Assembly: GCA_028023455.1 (NCBI GenBank)
Contig: JAQFVV010012498.1
Span: forward strand, 2,883,001-2,947,000
Direction: 5' to 3'
Origin: Epiperipatus broadwayi
Lineage: Eukaryota; Onychophora; Udeonychophora; Euonychophora; Peripatidae
DNA: 64,000 nucleotides
Shown here: one piece after another, positions 12,407 to 23,262 of the stretch
How the letters are laid out: every line of letters starts with the position of its first letter
Numbering within the stretch: the first letter of the stretch is position 1
The notes under the pieces: model-generated
Told to the model about the DNA's origin: nothing
The model's database searches: none
Seen by the model: only the letters and a program-made list of their open reading frames with translations
Program-made: the position numbers and the translations under genes

Positions 12407-12409
<3 letters not shown>
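11055..12409 (-). repeat. Gypsy 5' LTR
   Basis: 1355-bp partner of 7629-8986, TG...CA bounded. The TATA-like box is at 11980-11991 and the palindromic donor-like motif at 11660-11673. Its outer end abuts a (TA)n tract. Confidence 0.93.
11660..11673 (-). promoter_or_regulatory. Palindromic splice-donor-like motif in LTR
   Basis: ACTTACCGGTAAGT is a perfect 14-base palindrome containing the donor consensus CGGTAAGT on both strands. It recurs at 8232-8245 and in the diverged solo LTR at 41232-41245. In each LTR it lies roughly 280-320 bases downstream of the TATA-like box, so it could be a leader splice donor. A protein-binding palindrome is an alternative. Confidence 0.45.

Positions 12410-12492
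<83 letters not shown>
12409..12492. repeat. (TA)n then (GA)n microsatellite
   Basis: About 52 bases of perfect TA followed by about 30 bases of GA, directly at the outer end of the gypsy 5' LTR. It is the target tract of that insertion. Confidence 0.95.
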
Positions 12493-12495
<3 letters not shown>

Positions 12496-12949
12496 CAACT
12501 CTATCCTTTTTATACTATATGAGTTCAGCCTCATTAATTGTTTACTTTCAGGCCCTAAGTTGTTTGTGCCAAAATATAATAGAATGTATTATCTACATTT
12601 GATGAGATGCAATTATCTCAATCATTGGATGCAAAATATCATAGAATACTTGTTGCCAACAATCATCAACTAACCAAGCCTCATCTTATGTCACCAAATG
12701 TAATAGAATGTGGTATCTAAAGAAAGAAAGATGAGTGGGAAAAAAATTATCAATAAAAGAAAGAAAAGAAAGGAACTGATAAAAAAATTAACAGTGTTTT
12801 CATATAATAAATATGATGTGAGTAGAATTGTATAGAAGGAAGTAACAGTGGGAGGGTCAACATATGGTAATGATGCATTATGTATAAGTATAGGGCTGTT
12901 GGATTACTTAAAAAGTACAAAGAGAAGAAAGAAGACTTGCATTGAATGC
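12493..12949. other. AT-rich spacer with short repeated phrases
   Basis: No gene seen. The phrase aatagaatgt(a/g)(t/g)tatct occurs twice (near 12578 and 12700), suggesting an old short duplication. The right part may already be the degenerate 5' end of the LINE fragment that follows. Confidence 0.4.
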
Positions 12950-13698
12950 AGATATGTGGATGGAAAAGGGGGCAATTCATGGAGAAAGTTTTTACATGAG
13001 TGATGCAACAAGCAAAATGAAAATGTTTGGTAGATTGCAGTTTATGGATACTAATAGTATAGCCACAATAGTATTTAAATATGCTATGAGTAAAGGGAAG
13101 GCAACAAGATAGGTAGGAAATATAGTATGGTATGCAGAAGATTTAGATAAAGAATTTATGTCAGTATATTTATATGAAAAGGGGGGGGGGTGATTGTGTT
13201 AGGAGAATTGTTGAGGATAATAGTGGCAAAGAATGGAATAGAAGAATAGATCCATTAATAAAAAAGAGGGAGTTAGGGAGATGGAGAACTAGTATGGAGA
13301 GTAAAAAGAGTTTAAATATATATAAAAGTAAACAGAATATTGGGGGGAAGTTAATTTATAATAATAGCAAGGAAAGTTGTTTATTGTTTAAGGCTTGAAC
13401 AGTAATTTTAGCAACAAGGAAATATATACTTAAATGGAAAAATATGGGTGAGTTAGTCTGCAAGTTATGTAAGGAAGACATTGAAAATATTAGGCATCTG
13501 TTATTTGAATGTAAATGCCTGCAAGAAGAAAGGGTACAAATAATGAAATTGTGTGAGAATAAATATAAACAAAGTGATTATACAGAAAGTAGGTTATTGG
13601 TATTTATTCTGAGTTTGGGAAAAGATAAGGAGGATTTAGATATAAGGGCCATGGTGTTGATAAAGATTATGTTGTGGAAATGGGATGGAGCAGGATAG
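12950..13698 (+). pseudogene. LINE 3' fragment with CCHC-like C-terminus
   Basis: Plus-strand frames broken by one stop (near 13397) and small shifts read as the C-terminal end of a non-LTR retrotransposon ORF2: an ELGRWRTSMESKKSLNIYKSK block, a block ending in SCLLFKA, then CKLCKEDIENIRHLLFEC, the CX2C...HX4C knuckle typical after the RT in jockey/CR1-like LINEs. A nearby GRLQFMDTNSIA stretch (about 13032-13068) fits the region upstream. The knuckle-bearing frame 13444-13698 is intact over 84 codons. A poly-G run (13185-13191) may cause one of the shifts. The LINE clade is not certain. Confidence 0.65.
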
Positions 13699-13919
13699 GG
13701 AACAATAGGAAAAACTTTGGGTGGGGAAGGGAAAAGGAGGATAAGATCACTAGCAGATTTCTCTTGGAATTGTGACTGAGAGATTCCTGATAAGCCACAC
13801 TGCATCATGTCACATCACCTACATATTAGAAATAGCTGATTTAAATATACCTGTAATGTTCAGATATTTTTCAATAAGAGAAAACACTGATAAGATGAAA
13901 TATTAATGTGCAGATTAAA

Positions 13920-13927
<8 letters not shown>

Positions 13928-13990
<63 letters not shown>
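13928..13990. repeat. (GA)n microsatellite
   Basis: About 31 uninterrupted GA units. Confidence 0.95.
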
Positions 13991-13993
<3 letters not shown>

Positions 13994-14360
13994 GCTTAGA
14001 TTTTTCTTAGAAATTCCACTTTTTATAATAATTTTTTATTCCAAGCTATGGTCAAATAAAATTCAGAGCTATAGATACAATCCTAGTAGTTTTAAAAAAT
14101 TGTTATCCATAATACCATTTGTCTTAACAGATCTACCCAAATTATTTAAGATTGAAATAATAGAATATAGAAAAGTCAGATCTATATTCACCAAAGCTGG
14201 ATATCATCATTTAGCTAAGCTAAAAAGCAACACATATTTCAAATAAAAAGGGTGCAGATATAAACTGGATATGAAAACATTTTTATATTGAAATAAAAAC
14301 TATTCAAAATATCAAGTTGTAATAATTATATTTATAAAGTGCATACTCGTTACATAAAGT

Positions 14361-14526
14361 AATATTTATTAAGGCTATAACCTTAAGACTATGCGCCTGA
14401 AAAAACGATAGTAGGGACCTCTGCAAATCTTGTCTTTTAAATAAATCTTGTGTTAAAGATTTGCAGAAATCCCTACTGTCGTTTTTTCAGGCGCATAGTC
14501 TTAAGATTATAGCCTTAATAAATATT
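14361..14526. mobile_element. Palindromic hairpin MITE, 166 bp
   Basis: Two arms of about 69 bases (14361-14429 and 14458-14526) are reverse complements with only a few mismatches, around a 28-base centre. The ends read aatatttattaaggctataa. There is no coding capacity, so this is a foldback or miniature inverted-repeat element. The same aaggctataacctta motif recurs alone at 27866-27880, so the family has other copies. Confidence 0.8.
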
Positions 14527-16423
14527 ATTTTAAATATCGTTTTTGTTAAGGTATATACATATATAATTAAAAATAAAGATCTTGGATTGTAAAAAAGACT
14601 ACTTCAATAATCAGGTAAATTTTTCAATCATTTTCTTTAATAATAATTATAGGAAAGTAAAAGTAAATATTTGCTTTTTCTATTTCATTTTTTTTACAGG
14701 AAATAAATAATTTTCTAATGTTATTTTATAAGTAAGAGCTTAAAGGTTTTTACACTTTTAAAATAGTTAAATTTAGATAATTATATATATATGAAGTCAT
14801 AATTTACAATAATTTTTGTGCTATAAGATATAACTGCATTTAAACAAGAGAACAAAAGTTTTAATAATTTAAAGTGAATTTAATTCAATATGCTAAAATT
14901 TGTTTACATTAAGAGAACAAAAAAAAAAAAGAAACAGTGAAACTGTTAGGACATTACTTATAATTAAATTACAAGGTAGGCAACAGTCGTTTTCTTAGGC
15001 CTTAAGCAATCTTTCAAAAAAATCAGACGTTAATATTTTAACAAGTATAACATGCCTCTAAGTTTAAAAATTCAACACAGTATTTTAAACAATAATAACT
15101 CCTAATCATTTTGAAGTTATAATGTTAATATTAAGAAAAAGCTAAAATATATTCATAATAAGTAAGTTTTGCATTTTTTTAAAAACTTACATATATATAT
15201 AATTCAAGTTAATAAACATCTATATAAAACATATTTGCTATAAAATATTAGGATAAATATTTATATAAAGTAAAAAAAAATCAAATATGAACAATAAACC
15301 TGACTAAAATTTTACCTTTAAAATATATATACATACACATGTATTAATTCATATCCATTGACTCTCATAACAGCTGAAATATATCTCATATATATATATA
15401 CTTACAGGTGCACATAATGAAAAGAACTCAATAGCAATGTTAGAGTAAAAAATAAATAAAAAGGAAAAATATGTGTTCTCTTCAATGAGTTATATATGTA
15501 TGTTTTTATACTAGTTTTGCACTAAACATCTACGCTAATAATTTTTATATTTAAAGTTGTAGTATATTCCTAATAAATGCTGGTTGTGTTATCCTTATTT
15601 GCATTAGCAGATGAATATCCGTTCTTTTTATTCTTTATATTAAGCAGTTGACGAATTATACTAACCACTAACTACTTTTCTTAAAATATAACTTGGTAAC
15701 ATAACTCAATGATAGCAAAGATTAGTATAATTTAAATATGTAGTATTTATGAGAAATATTAACTAACAATAGTAATTTGAAATAGATGAAATATGATTAT
15801 TAAATAGATATTAAGGATAATACATGAAACAATTATAATTAATTTTAGCAAAATAAATTGCGCTTAAAACTCTTTTTTTACTGTATATTTTCATTTTATT
15901 TTAATTATTTTAAATATATTTCGTAGCACAGTATTTTGATTAATTTTGTTAAAAATAATTATAAGCATATATTTATGAGATCAAGTAAGATGTAGGCATC
16001 TAACTATAAAGTAATGAAATAAATTTCTCATTATAAAATTTCTATTGACTCTTGTCTGTTCTATAGTTAAATTCGCGTTTATAATATTCAATTATTTTCC
16101 AAAATTTATACTACATTAATAGTGATTATATCATTTACTATAATTAATAAAAAATAAGTATTTCATTATTTAAATGTAAAATTGCAAACGAATATTTTTA
16201 TAATGATTTTATTAGGACCAAAAATTGGACATAAAACTGTATCAATTATTATTTTTAAAATGTCTAATACTTAAATAAGTAAATCTTTTAGTTTCATCAT
16301 TTATTAATATATGTTAATTCTGTTTTATGAACATAGACATTAGATATTTACAACTATGTAATTATTGGAGTGACAATATTAGTTATTCAACTTAATGATA
16401 GATAACAAATGCTTTATAATTTA
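14527..16423. other. AT-rich DNA, no gene seen
   Basis: Almost 1.9 kb of AT-rich sequence with short TA runs and no convincing frame or structured repeat. Confidence 0.5.
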
Positions 16424-16848
16424 GGTTTATGCTCTAACAAATTCTTATTGTGATAAAGGAGTAGAAGATTTTTATATGGATGTACAAAAGGCTTTTGATC
16501 AGATCAAACAACATTTTAAATTTGTTTTTGGAGACTTTAGTGCTAGAATTGATAAACAATTGAAAAATAAAAGGATGTCATTAAATTTGAGTATGATAGA
16601 AATGAGAGATGATATAGACTTGTGGAGTTTGAAGAAAAAGATAATCTTTATATGATGAATTGTTTTTTGTTTTTTTTTGGAAAAAAAAAGTTAAATGGAA
16701 CTGGACATGGAAAGACCCAAATGAAGATAAAGCAGAATTGGATTATATTTTGACTAATAGAAAATATATATTTCAAGATTGCAAGGCTTTTAATAAATTC
16801 AATATAGGAAGTGATTATCAATTAGTGAGAAATAAGACAAGACATTAA
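16424..16848 (+). pseudogene. LINE AP-endonuclease domain remnant
   Basis: Frames read VYALTNSYCDKGVEDFYMDV, then FVFGDFSARID, which matches the VYAPT and GDFNAKIG motifs of APE-type LINE endonucleases. The intact 62-codon frame 16660-16848 continues with WTWKDPN, ELDYILTNR and a closing GSDYQLVR, in which the family's SDH is changed to SDY. The catalytic histidine position is therefore altered and the nickase would be inactive even without the frameshifts. Confidence 0.8.
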
Positions 16849-17499
16849 AGAAATGCAATATAGGGAGCATACCAAAATAAAATAAAAAATAAAAATTATC
16901 AATAAAAACACTATTCACATATTCTTAATTTTCAGGAAACATTCCAATGTTTTAAATTTCCACTGGCAAACAGTTTTCAATTATAATAACAGATTTCAAC
17001 CATGATTCAGAATTGAATGAAATCAATAGGAAGATAACTGATGCATTAAAAAAACAGCATCAAGAATAGCTGGTATAAAAATGCAACAATTGATCAGTAA
17101 AATTTATACTGAGACAAAACAATTTATGAAAAAAAAAGAAATATGAAAATACATAAAAATGTTGCATTAATACGGATTGAATATCTAGAATTTTGTAAAA
17201 TAGTGCAAAATAGAGTTGATAATGATATAATAAAATATAATTGTGAATTAGCAAGTGAATTTGTAGAAGAAAATAAGTCATAAAAGTGTTAAAGAACATC
17301 TTGGTATTGACTGAAAATCTATTTTTGCAATGAGAAAAAAAGATGAAACTATTAATAAAGAGAGCAATGTCATCATGAATTGCATAGAAGAGTTTTATCA
17401 AATATTATATAGTAATAAAAACAAGAAAAAAGTATCTTCTACAACTACTATACTTCTGAATACCCCAGGATTTAAAATGAAGTGAGACATGCAATTAAA

Positions 17500-18187
17500 T
17501 TGATAAAGAATTGAAAATCATCAAAGTAATGATGGAATATTAATGAATATTAAAAAAAAAACAATTCAAGAAATAGAAAAACTTTGGGCAAAATTATATA
17601 CCAAATGTCTAAATAATAAATATGTACCAGATGATTGGAAGAATACAGTATTAATATTTACAAAAATGTAATAAAGAAGGTACTAAAAATTATAGACCTA
17701 TCAGTCTTTTATCAGATCTATACAAAATTTTTATCAAGATAATTACAACTTATCTACAGTGAACTTTGAATTTCATCTAATCAAAATTACAAGTTGTATT
17801 AAAAATGGTTTTAGTATAGAGAATTATATCTAAGTAATGAAAGAAATTATAGGAAAAAACCAATGAATATGAATTAGTGTTATGCTTTGGATTTGTAGAT
17901 AATGGAGACATTTTGGATCATCAAGGTATAGGCCTAGGGTATTGTCATTTACTAAAGAATATTTATAATATTTTAAACAGCATTAAACTGTTGCACATGC
18001 ACTTTGGATTTTAACTATAAAATAAATGAATACAAACACTTCAAACACATGATAAAGTCTTTGGAAAAGATAAAATATTTATAAAAATGCAATAGTAACA
18101 ATTAGATTACATAATGGTACTAGAAAGATTAACATTGAGAAGAATACATGGCAGGGTGACTCTGAATCTCCAAAACTTTTTATAACA
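17500..18187 (+). pseudogene. LINE reverse transcriptase remnant, first part
   Basis: Reads VPDDWKNTVLIF, NYRPISLLSDLYKIFIKII, a GFVDNGDILD stretch where active RTs have FVDYEKAFD (first catalytic Asp region), and QGDSESPKLF just before the MITE cluster. Several stops and shifts interrupt it. Confidence 0.8.
17985..18085 (+). repeat. Truncated MITE copy inside LINE
   Basis: Starts gcacatgcactttgga and runs through aacacatgataaagtcttt. It is a diverged copy of the unit found three times in 18188-19048. It splits the RT reading. Confidence 0.6.
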
Positions 18188-19048
18188 GTTTTAAGACATT
18201 TATCTTATATAGTGTGATGTTTTATAAACTGTAATATTAATAAGACAATAAGTTAATGCACATGCACTTTGTAGATTTAACTATATAAATGAATACTCAC
18301 TTTTTCCAAACACAAGATAAAATCTTTGTGAAAAAAAGAATGAATCATCTATCTTTTTGACCCAAATGTTTATGTATGGAAAAATCTTAAGTATTTGGAA
18401 ATGAGAGCGTGAAGGTGTTAATTGATCACTTTAAATTACTTTTTTTTTTACTATGTGAATGAATAACACTTGCGAAATTTCTAGAATTTACGATACATCA
18501 TTCTTATTAAATTAAACATATGTAAATAAGACATTTATCTTATATAGCACATTTTTTTATAAACTGTAATATTAATAATCCAATAAGCTAATGCACATGC
18601 ACTTTGTAGATTTAACTATACAAATGAATACTCACACTTTCCAAACACAAGATAAAGTCTTTATGAAAAGATAGAATAAATCATCTATCTTTTTGACCCA
18701 AACATTTATGTATGGTAAAATATTAATTACAGTTTATAAAGCATTGTGCTATATAAGATAAATGTTTTATTTACATATGTTTAATTTAATAAAAATGTCA
18801 TATCATAAATTCTAAAAATTTCACAAGTGTCATTCATTCACATAGTAAAAAAGTAATTTAAAGTGATCAATTAACATCTTCATGCTCTCATTTCCAAATA
18901 CTTAAGATTTGCTCATACATAAACGTTTGGGTCAAAAAGATAGATGATTAATTCTATCTTTTCACAAAGACTTTATTTTGTGTTTGGAAAGTGGGAGTAT
19001 TCATTTATATAGTTAAATCTACAAAGCACATGTACATCAGCTTATTGG
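18188..19048. mobile_element. Palindromic MITE cluster inserted in RT
   Basis: Contains a plus-strand unit (about 18226-18540), a partial direct copy (about 18541-18720) and an inverted copy (about 18722-19046). All share ttaatgcacatgcactttg, tttaactata, tccaaacac and atagatgatt blocks. The flanks read tataacagtttt (left) and tataactgtttt (right), a probable 12-base target duplication with one change, and the RT reading resumes exactly after it. The structure is a foldback element that acquired an extra internal copy, or nested insertions. Confidence 0.75.
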
Positions 19049-19785
19049 CTTATAACTGTTTTGTAAGAGTACTTTTTGGATTAAAATGAGAAGATAAAAT
19101 AATAAAAGTAAATGGAGTAATTTAAGTAATCTAGATTTCGCAGATGATGTAATTCTTATAATTTCATTACAATCGAGTATTACAAAAAGATAAAAGTTGA
19201 AATTCAAGACTTTGGTCAGATAATTCATAAAGATAAAAACATAATGAATGAAATTAATCATAGAATTAAATTTGGTTGAAATGCTTTTAGTAGAAATAAC
19301 TTAATATTGAAAGAAATAAATGCCTTTTTATTTGAAAAGTAACATTTTTAATAAATGTGTTTTACCAGTTATTTGTGGATCTGTGACTTTGACACTTAAT
19401 AGAAGAGCAGTATAGAAACTTCAGAACACTCAATGAATTATGAAAAGTTGTATATTACGAGCAGTAATAAAAAATCAAAAATGAAATACATAGATGAGAG
19501 AACATCCAGATGTTATTGACATCATTGAAACTATTAAGATACTTAAGTGAAGTTAATCTGGATATATTGCTAGAAGAAATGATTATGGTCAATAAAAATC
19601 TTAAACTGAATTTCAAAAGATTGTAAAAGTTCTAGAAAGACATTATATGCCAGATAGATGGTGAAATAAAGCAATGTTATAAAGTGATGTGGAAAAAAGA
19701 GGCTAGAGATCAGAGAAAATGGAATGAATTTGGAGATATATTCATCCTGGAGTAGATAAGTAATAGTTGAAAATGCTGTTGCTAA
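19049..19785 (+). pseudogene. LINE RT second part and C-terminus
   Basis: Resumes directly at the duplicated target. The catalytic box reads LDFADDVILI. Later frames give KCVLPVICGS, HPDVIDIIETIK, GYIARRND and ARDQRKWNEFGDIFIL, which follow the conserved order of the RTE C-terminus. Many stops are present. Confidence 0.78.
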
Positions 19786-20277
19786 TGAATTCTTGAAGAA
19801 ATTCAAGATGGATATTCTTATTTTTTCACTATTTTTTTCTGTTAGAATAATTTAGTGATTAGCAAAACCGATTTTTTTTTTTTAAAACTTACAAAGTTAA
19901 ATATAACTTCCATTGAAGTGATAGGGTAATATACTAAATCATAATTTACTTCTGTTATAATAAGTTAAAATACTTTTTGGTCACACTTTTATTATGATGA
20001 TTTTTGATTTTTTATTGCTTGTATGTATTGCTTTTTGACTGACATACCTTGAAATATTTATTTATTTTAGTTCACTTTAATCCATTCATTTTATAATTTT
20101 TCTAATTTTATAGGTTATCAATTTTAAATTATTGTTGAAATTAAGTTGGTGCTTCAAGCTGGCGAATATTAAAACTTTAAATATAAAGAATAATGCTATT
20201 CTCATTATATATGATTGCAAACACTCCACATTGTTATAACTTACATTACTTTTTGTATATATACTTTACATCCACTA
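19786..20277. other. AT-rich spacer, no gene seen
   Basis: Poly-T and poly-A runs; nothing else recognised. Confidence 0.45.
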
Positions 20278-20500
20278 CAAAAAAAAATTCTCCAAGGTTA
20301 ATCCAATTGTCTTTGAAACAAAGCTCCACATCACTTCAATAACTTTATCATTTCATTAATCCATATCAAGGTTTTTTTTCTAAATCTTTTATAATCTCTA
20401 GAAATCCAGTTTAAAACTTTTATGGTTAATCTATTGTCATGTCTTCTAGTGACATATCCAATCCACTTTCATACCAGTCTCTAATTTTTTTTAGTGTCAG
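20278..20500 (-). pseudogene. LINE 3' end, minus strand
   Basis: The minus strand reads GYVTRRHDNRLTIKVLNWIS, then TLIWINEMIKLL, then FQRQLD: the GHVARR...W.PR...RW.DE order of the RTE C-terminus. It lies tail-to-tail with the larger plus-strand copy at 16.4-19.8 kb and belongs to the same or a sister family. Confidence 0.65.
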
Positions 20501-20694
20501 TGATATCTGTTGGTTATGTGGCATAATAATTTATACTTGTGGTAACTATGGATATGACTTGGAAATCAAATTTGAATAAAAGTAAAAAAAAATAAAAAAA
20601 ATAAAAGTTTCAAGAAAGCTTAAATTGAATTGTAGTTTTTCTATTTAAAGTTGCTGATTTCAATTTAATTTAAGAAATTTTAAAAGCTTTAAAA

Positions 20695-20745
20695 ATATAT
20701 GCCACGTGAGGTGGATGGATAAGAATTACTGATATTTGATTTATA
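20695..20745 (+). pseudogene. Short LINE C-terminal scrap
   Basis: Encodes CHVRWMDKNY and closely matches the minus-strand bases near 26200-26225, where the same C-terminal block (SHVRWMDEVK) is found. Too short to classify alone. Confidence 0.4.
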
Positions 20746-21001
20746 TATACTATTAATTAGAGAAACTGATAGTAAACTTATTCATTATGGACAATAAGAA
20801 AAGGTTTATCTTAAAAATAATATAAAAATTCGATCACATTCTTTTAATAAATAAATAAATAACTATTGATCATTTTTTATCAGGAAAAATATTATTATGT
20901 AAGACCAGTTTAGATGAAAGGCATTTTTGGTAATTTGTAGTTTATCGTTTTTTCAGTTGCGTATAATCTATGTTTGAAAGTGTGAGAATGATAAATTGTA
21001 A

Positions 21002-21031
21002 TTATATATATATATATATATAATATGAGTA

Positions 21032-21067
<36 letters not shown>

Positions 21068-21081
21068 GCATACTCATATTA
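21002..21081. repeat. (TA)n hairpin with unique arms
   Basis: Arms taatatgagtatgcatat (21021-21038) and its reverse complement (21064-21081) enclose a (TA)n tract, with another TA tract on the left. It could extrude as a cruciform. It lies directly before the PLE fragment. Confidence 0.75.
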
Positions 21082-21088
21082 GATTTAC

Positions 21089-21855
21089 AATGAGACAGAG
21101 TCTGATGGAAAACTCCCTTTTCTTGATGTTTTAGTCACCAGAACACCAAATAGTTTATCTTTTTCAATTTATAGAAAGAATACACGCACGGACAGATATT
21201 TACATTTCCAAACTCTTTTAAATAGAGCATTTAACCTTTCAGAAAAGTCACATCTCAAAGATGAAATAAGTCATATTAATAGTGTTTTATTAGCAAATAG
21301 TTATAATTATAAATTTATTAAAAAAGCCTTATTTCAAGCCCAAAATGGACAAAATATAAAACAAAAAGATGATAAATCAGCTATTAGGATTTGTGTTCCA
21401 TAGGTAAAAGGAACTATAGACGGTATTGGACGTATATTAAAACGTTATAATATAAATACAGCGTTTTCTACTCATCAAAAGATGAGCAATATAATAACCA
21501 AGCCTAAGGATTCAATCCCTCTTGAATCTCATGGTGTTTATCAAATCTCATGTTAAAATTGTAAGGCTTCTTACATAGCTATGAGTAATCGTCAGATCAG
21601 TGTTAGGAGAGATGAGCATGCTAATGCAGTTAAAGAACACTCATCATCATCAGCACTCTCACTCCATACTATGGTTCAGGTCATAAAATTAATGTTTCTA
21701 GTACCAGGATCATATCCAGATGTGATAATCTATACCAGTGCAAAATTAGAGAAGCCATTGAGATACTTAAAAGGCCAGATTGTATCAATAAGCGAGATGA
21801 TACAAGCAAACTTCCTCCTATTTGGAAAGATTTTTTTAAAAAACATTCTTAATTT
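21089..21855 (+). pseudogene. Penelope-like element fragment: RT end and GIY-YIG
   Basis: Starts in NETESDGKLPFLDVLVTR, then SIYRKNTRTDRYLHF, the conserved end of the PLE RT. After a linker come HGVYQISC (the GIY position), ASYIAMSNRQISVRRDEH (the YIG position, changed to YIA), and, after a -1/+1 type shift near 21690, GHKINVSS, REAIEIL and NKRDDTSKLPPIW. These fit the GIY-YIG endonuclease tail of EN-containing PLEs. Two in-frame stops (near 21400 and 21554) and the shift make it inactive. The RT fingers and palm are missing. Confidence 0.85.
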
Positions 21856-22028
21856 AACATTTTTGCTATTGGTGGAACTTTAACAATTTTTTCAAATCAG
21901 TGATTGTAGCGCCTCTACAACCGTCTTTCTACGTTTTATCACTCTGTGGATGACTTGGATGACTTGTGTTACCAAGTCGATATTTTAACATGAATGAACC
22001 CGCAATATATACATATATATATATATAT
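21856..22028 (+). other. PLE 3' flank and (TA)n tract
   Basis: GC-richer trailer after the PLE frame, ending in atatatacatat and a TA run to 22028. I looked here for a hammerhead core and saw none. The base after the run starts tgtaatgg, like the ends of the LTR-type insertions elsewhere in the window. Confidence 0.4.
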
Positions 22029-23262
22029 TGTAATGGTCAGCTACTGGTGTATAATAAGCCAACATGTTCATGAACTGATTTTATAACAGTTGGTTCAACT
22101 GCTAATTTTATAACAATCTACCTACACCAGGTATGTCAAGCCAATGCAATTTTGAATTGGTCAATAAATAAGATAAACATAATTGAGAACTCTCAAGAGT
22201 TTTAATAATATGACTAAGTAAATAAACAAATCCAACCATCAATAACTAAATGTTCATATAGCATTAAGGTATGGATTTAAATAACTATACTAAATAAATA
22301 ACTAAATTATATAAATAAACATCTTCATCAAATAATTAATTTAAAAACTATCATAATGTTTTTCAAAAATTAGATTACAAGTCTTACAGATTTCTTTTAA
22401 ATGAATATAAAAATATATATTATGGTGTGACAATAAAAAAATTAAAGTGTAATGATTAATTAAATAAATATAAAAATGAAGTTAATTTTAATAAAAATAA
22501 ATTATAATTTACTTACATTAAAATAATAATAATATAAAAAGTAAATAAAATGAATGAATAAATAATGGAATAATTTCTGGGATACTATTTCAAATGCAAA
22601 AACAAAATCTAAAATTATTATGGGCATCTTTATATCCTATGTGTATATTGGTGGTTTGTTGCACAATATTAACTTCATTAAAGGTTTTTTAAAAGAAGCA
22701 TAAAAATATGCCTTAATAAAGTTTAATTACGATTATATTACTTAGAATGTTTTTTTAGTCTTTAATAACTATTTCTTCATACATCAGTTTTTAATTATAG
22801 CTGTCTTCTGTAAACATGATTATTATATTATTCTTAGTCGCTATTCTTATTTATTATTTTATTATTTCATCATATAATGTTTAACATAAATATCTTGTAA
22901 CATTAAACTCCTCTAATATTTTTATTACAACTGCATGGTTTTCAGACTGAGATGCATTCATATGCAAATATAAAATTATAGAGGTTTTGATCTATTCTCT
23001 CTTAAAGGTAACAAGTAATATATTCTTAGAAAAACGTATAGCCACAAAGACTAGAAAATATTTTAAAGATAAGTATAACATACTATTTTCAAATAAATTT
23101 ATCCTAAATATTATTTATAAACTTATAACACTTTACTGCAAAGTAAAAATTTATACAATTAATACATATTAAAATATGCATGTAAATCTACTTTATAAAG
23201 TTACTTGTTTTTCTAAGATCATTTCCTGTTAAAATGCTATAAACTATATATATATAATCTAT
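22029..23262. other. AT-rich DNA, no gene seen
   Basis: Begins TGTAATGGTCAGC after a TA tract, which may be an LTR-type end, but no matching CCATTACA end was found. The rest is AT-rich with no convincing frame. Confidence 0.4.

Larger units (their letters stand above)
7629..12409 (-). mobile_element. Gag-only Ty3/gypsy LTR retrotransposon, 4.8 kb
   Basis: Complete two-LTR element read on the minus strand: 5' LTR 11055-12409, primer-binding site 11036-11053, intact gag 10626-9508, about 520 bases of non-coding tail, 3' LTR 7629-8986. The termini are TG...CA, and ATAT stands next to both ends (7625-7628 and 12410-12413), although the insertion is inside a (TA)n tract, so the 4-bp duplication is not unique. 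The LTRs differ by roughly a dozen substitutions plus small indels over 1.36 kb, so it is fairly young. No protease, RT, RNase H or integrase is encoded, so it must depend on another element for mobility. The name of the family is not recognised. Confidence 0.93.
16424..19785 (+). mobile_element. Decayed RTE-like LINE, 5' truncated
   Basis: An endonuclease-reverse transcriptase can be followed in order through many stops and shifts. Endonuclease part 16424-16848; linker about 16950-17420 (a KIEY-like RIEYLEFCK block); RT about 17500-18187 with NYRPISLLSDLYKIF, a degraded catalytic FVDYEKAFD-like site and a WQGDSESPKLF block; RT again from 19049 with the LDFADDVILI catalytic box; C-terminus 19330-19785 ending in a GHVARR-like GYIARRND and ARDQRKWNEFG. 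The order and wording fit RTE-type elements of invertebrates. MITE copies interrupt it at about 17985-18085 and 18188-19048. It is dead. Confidence 0.82.
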
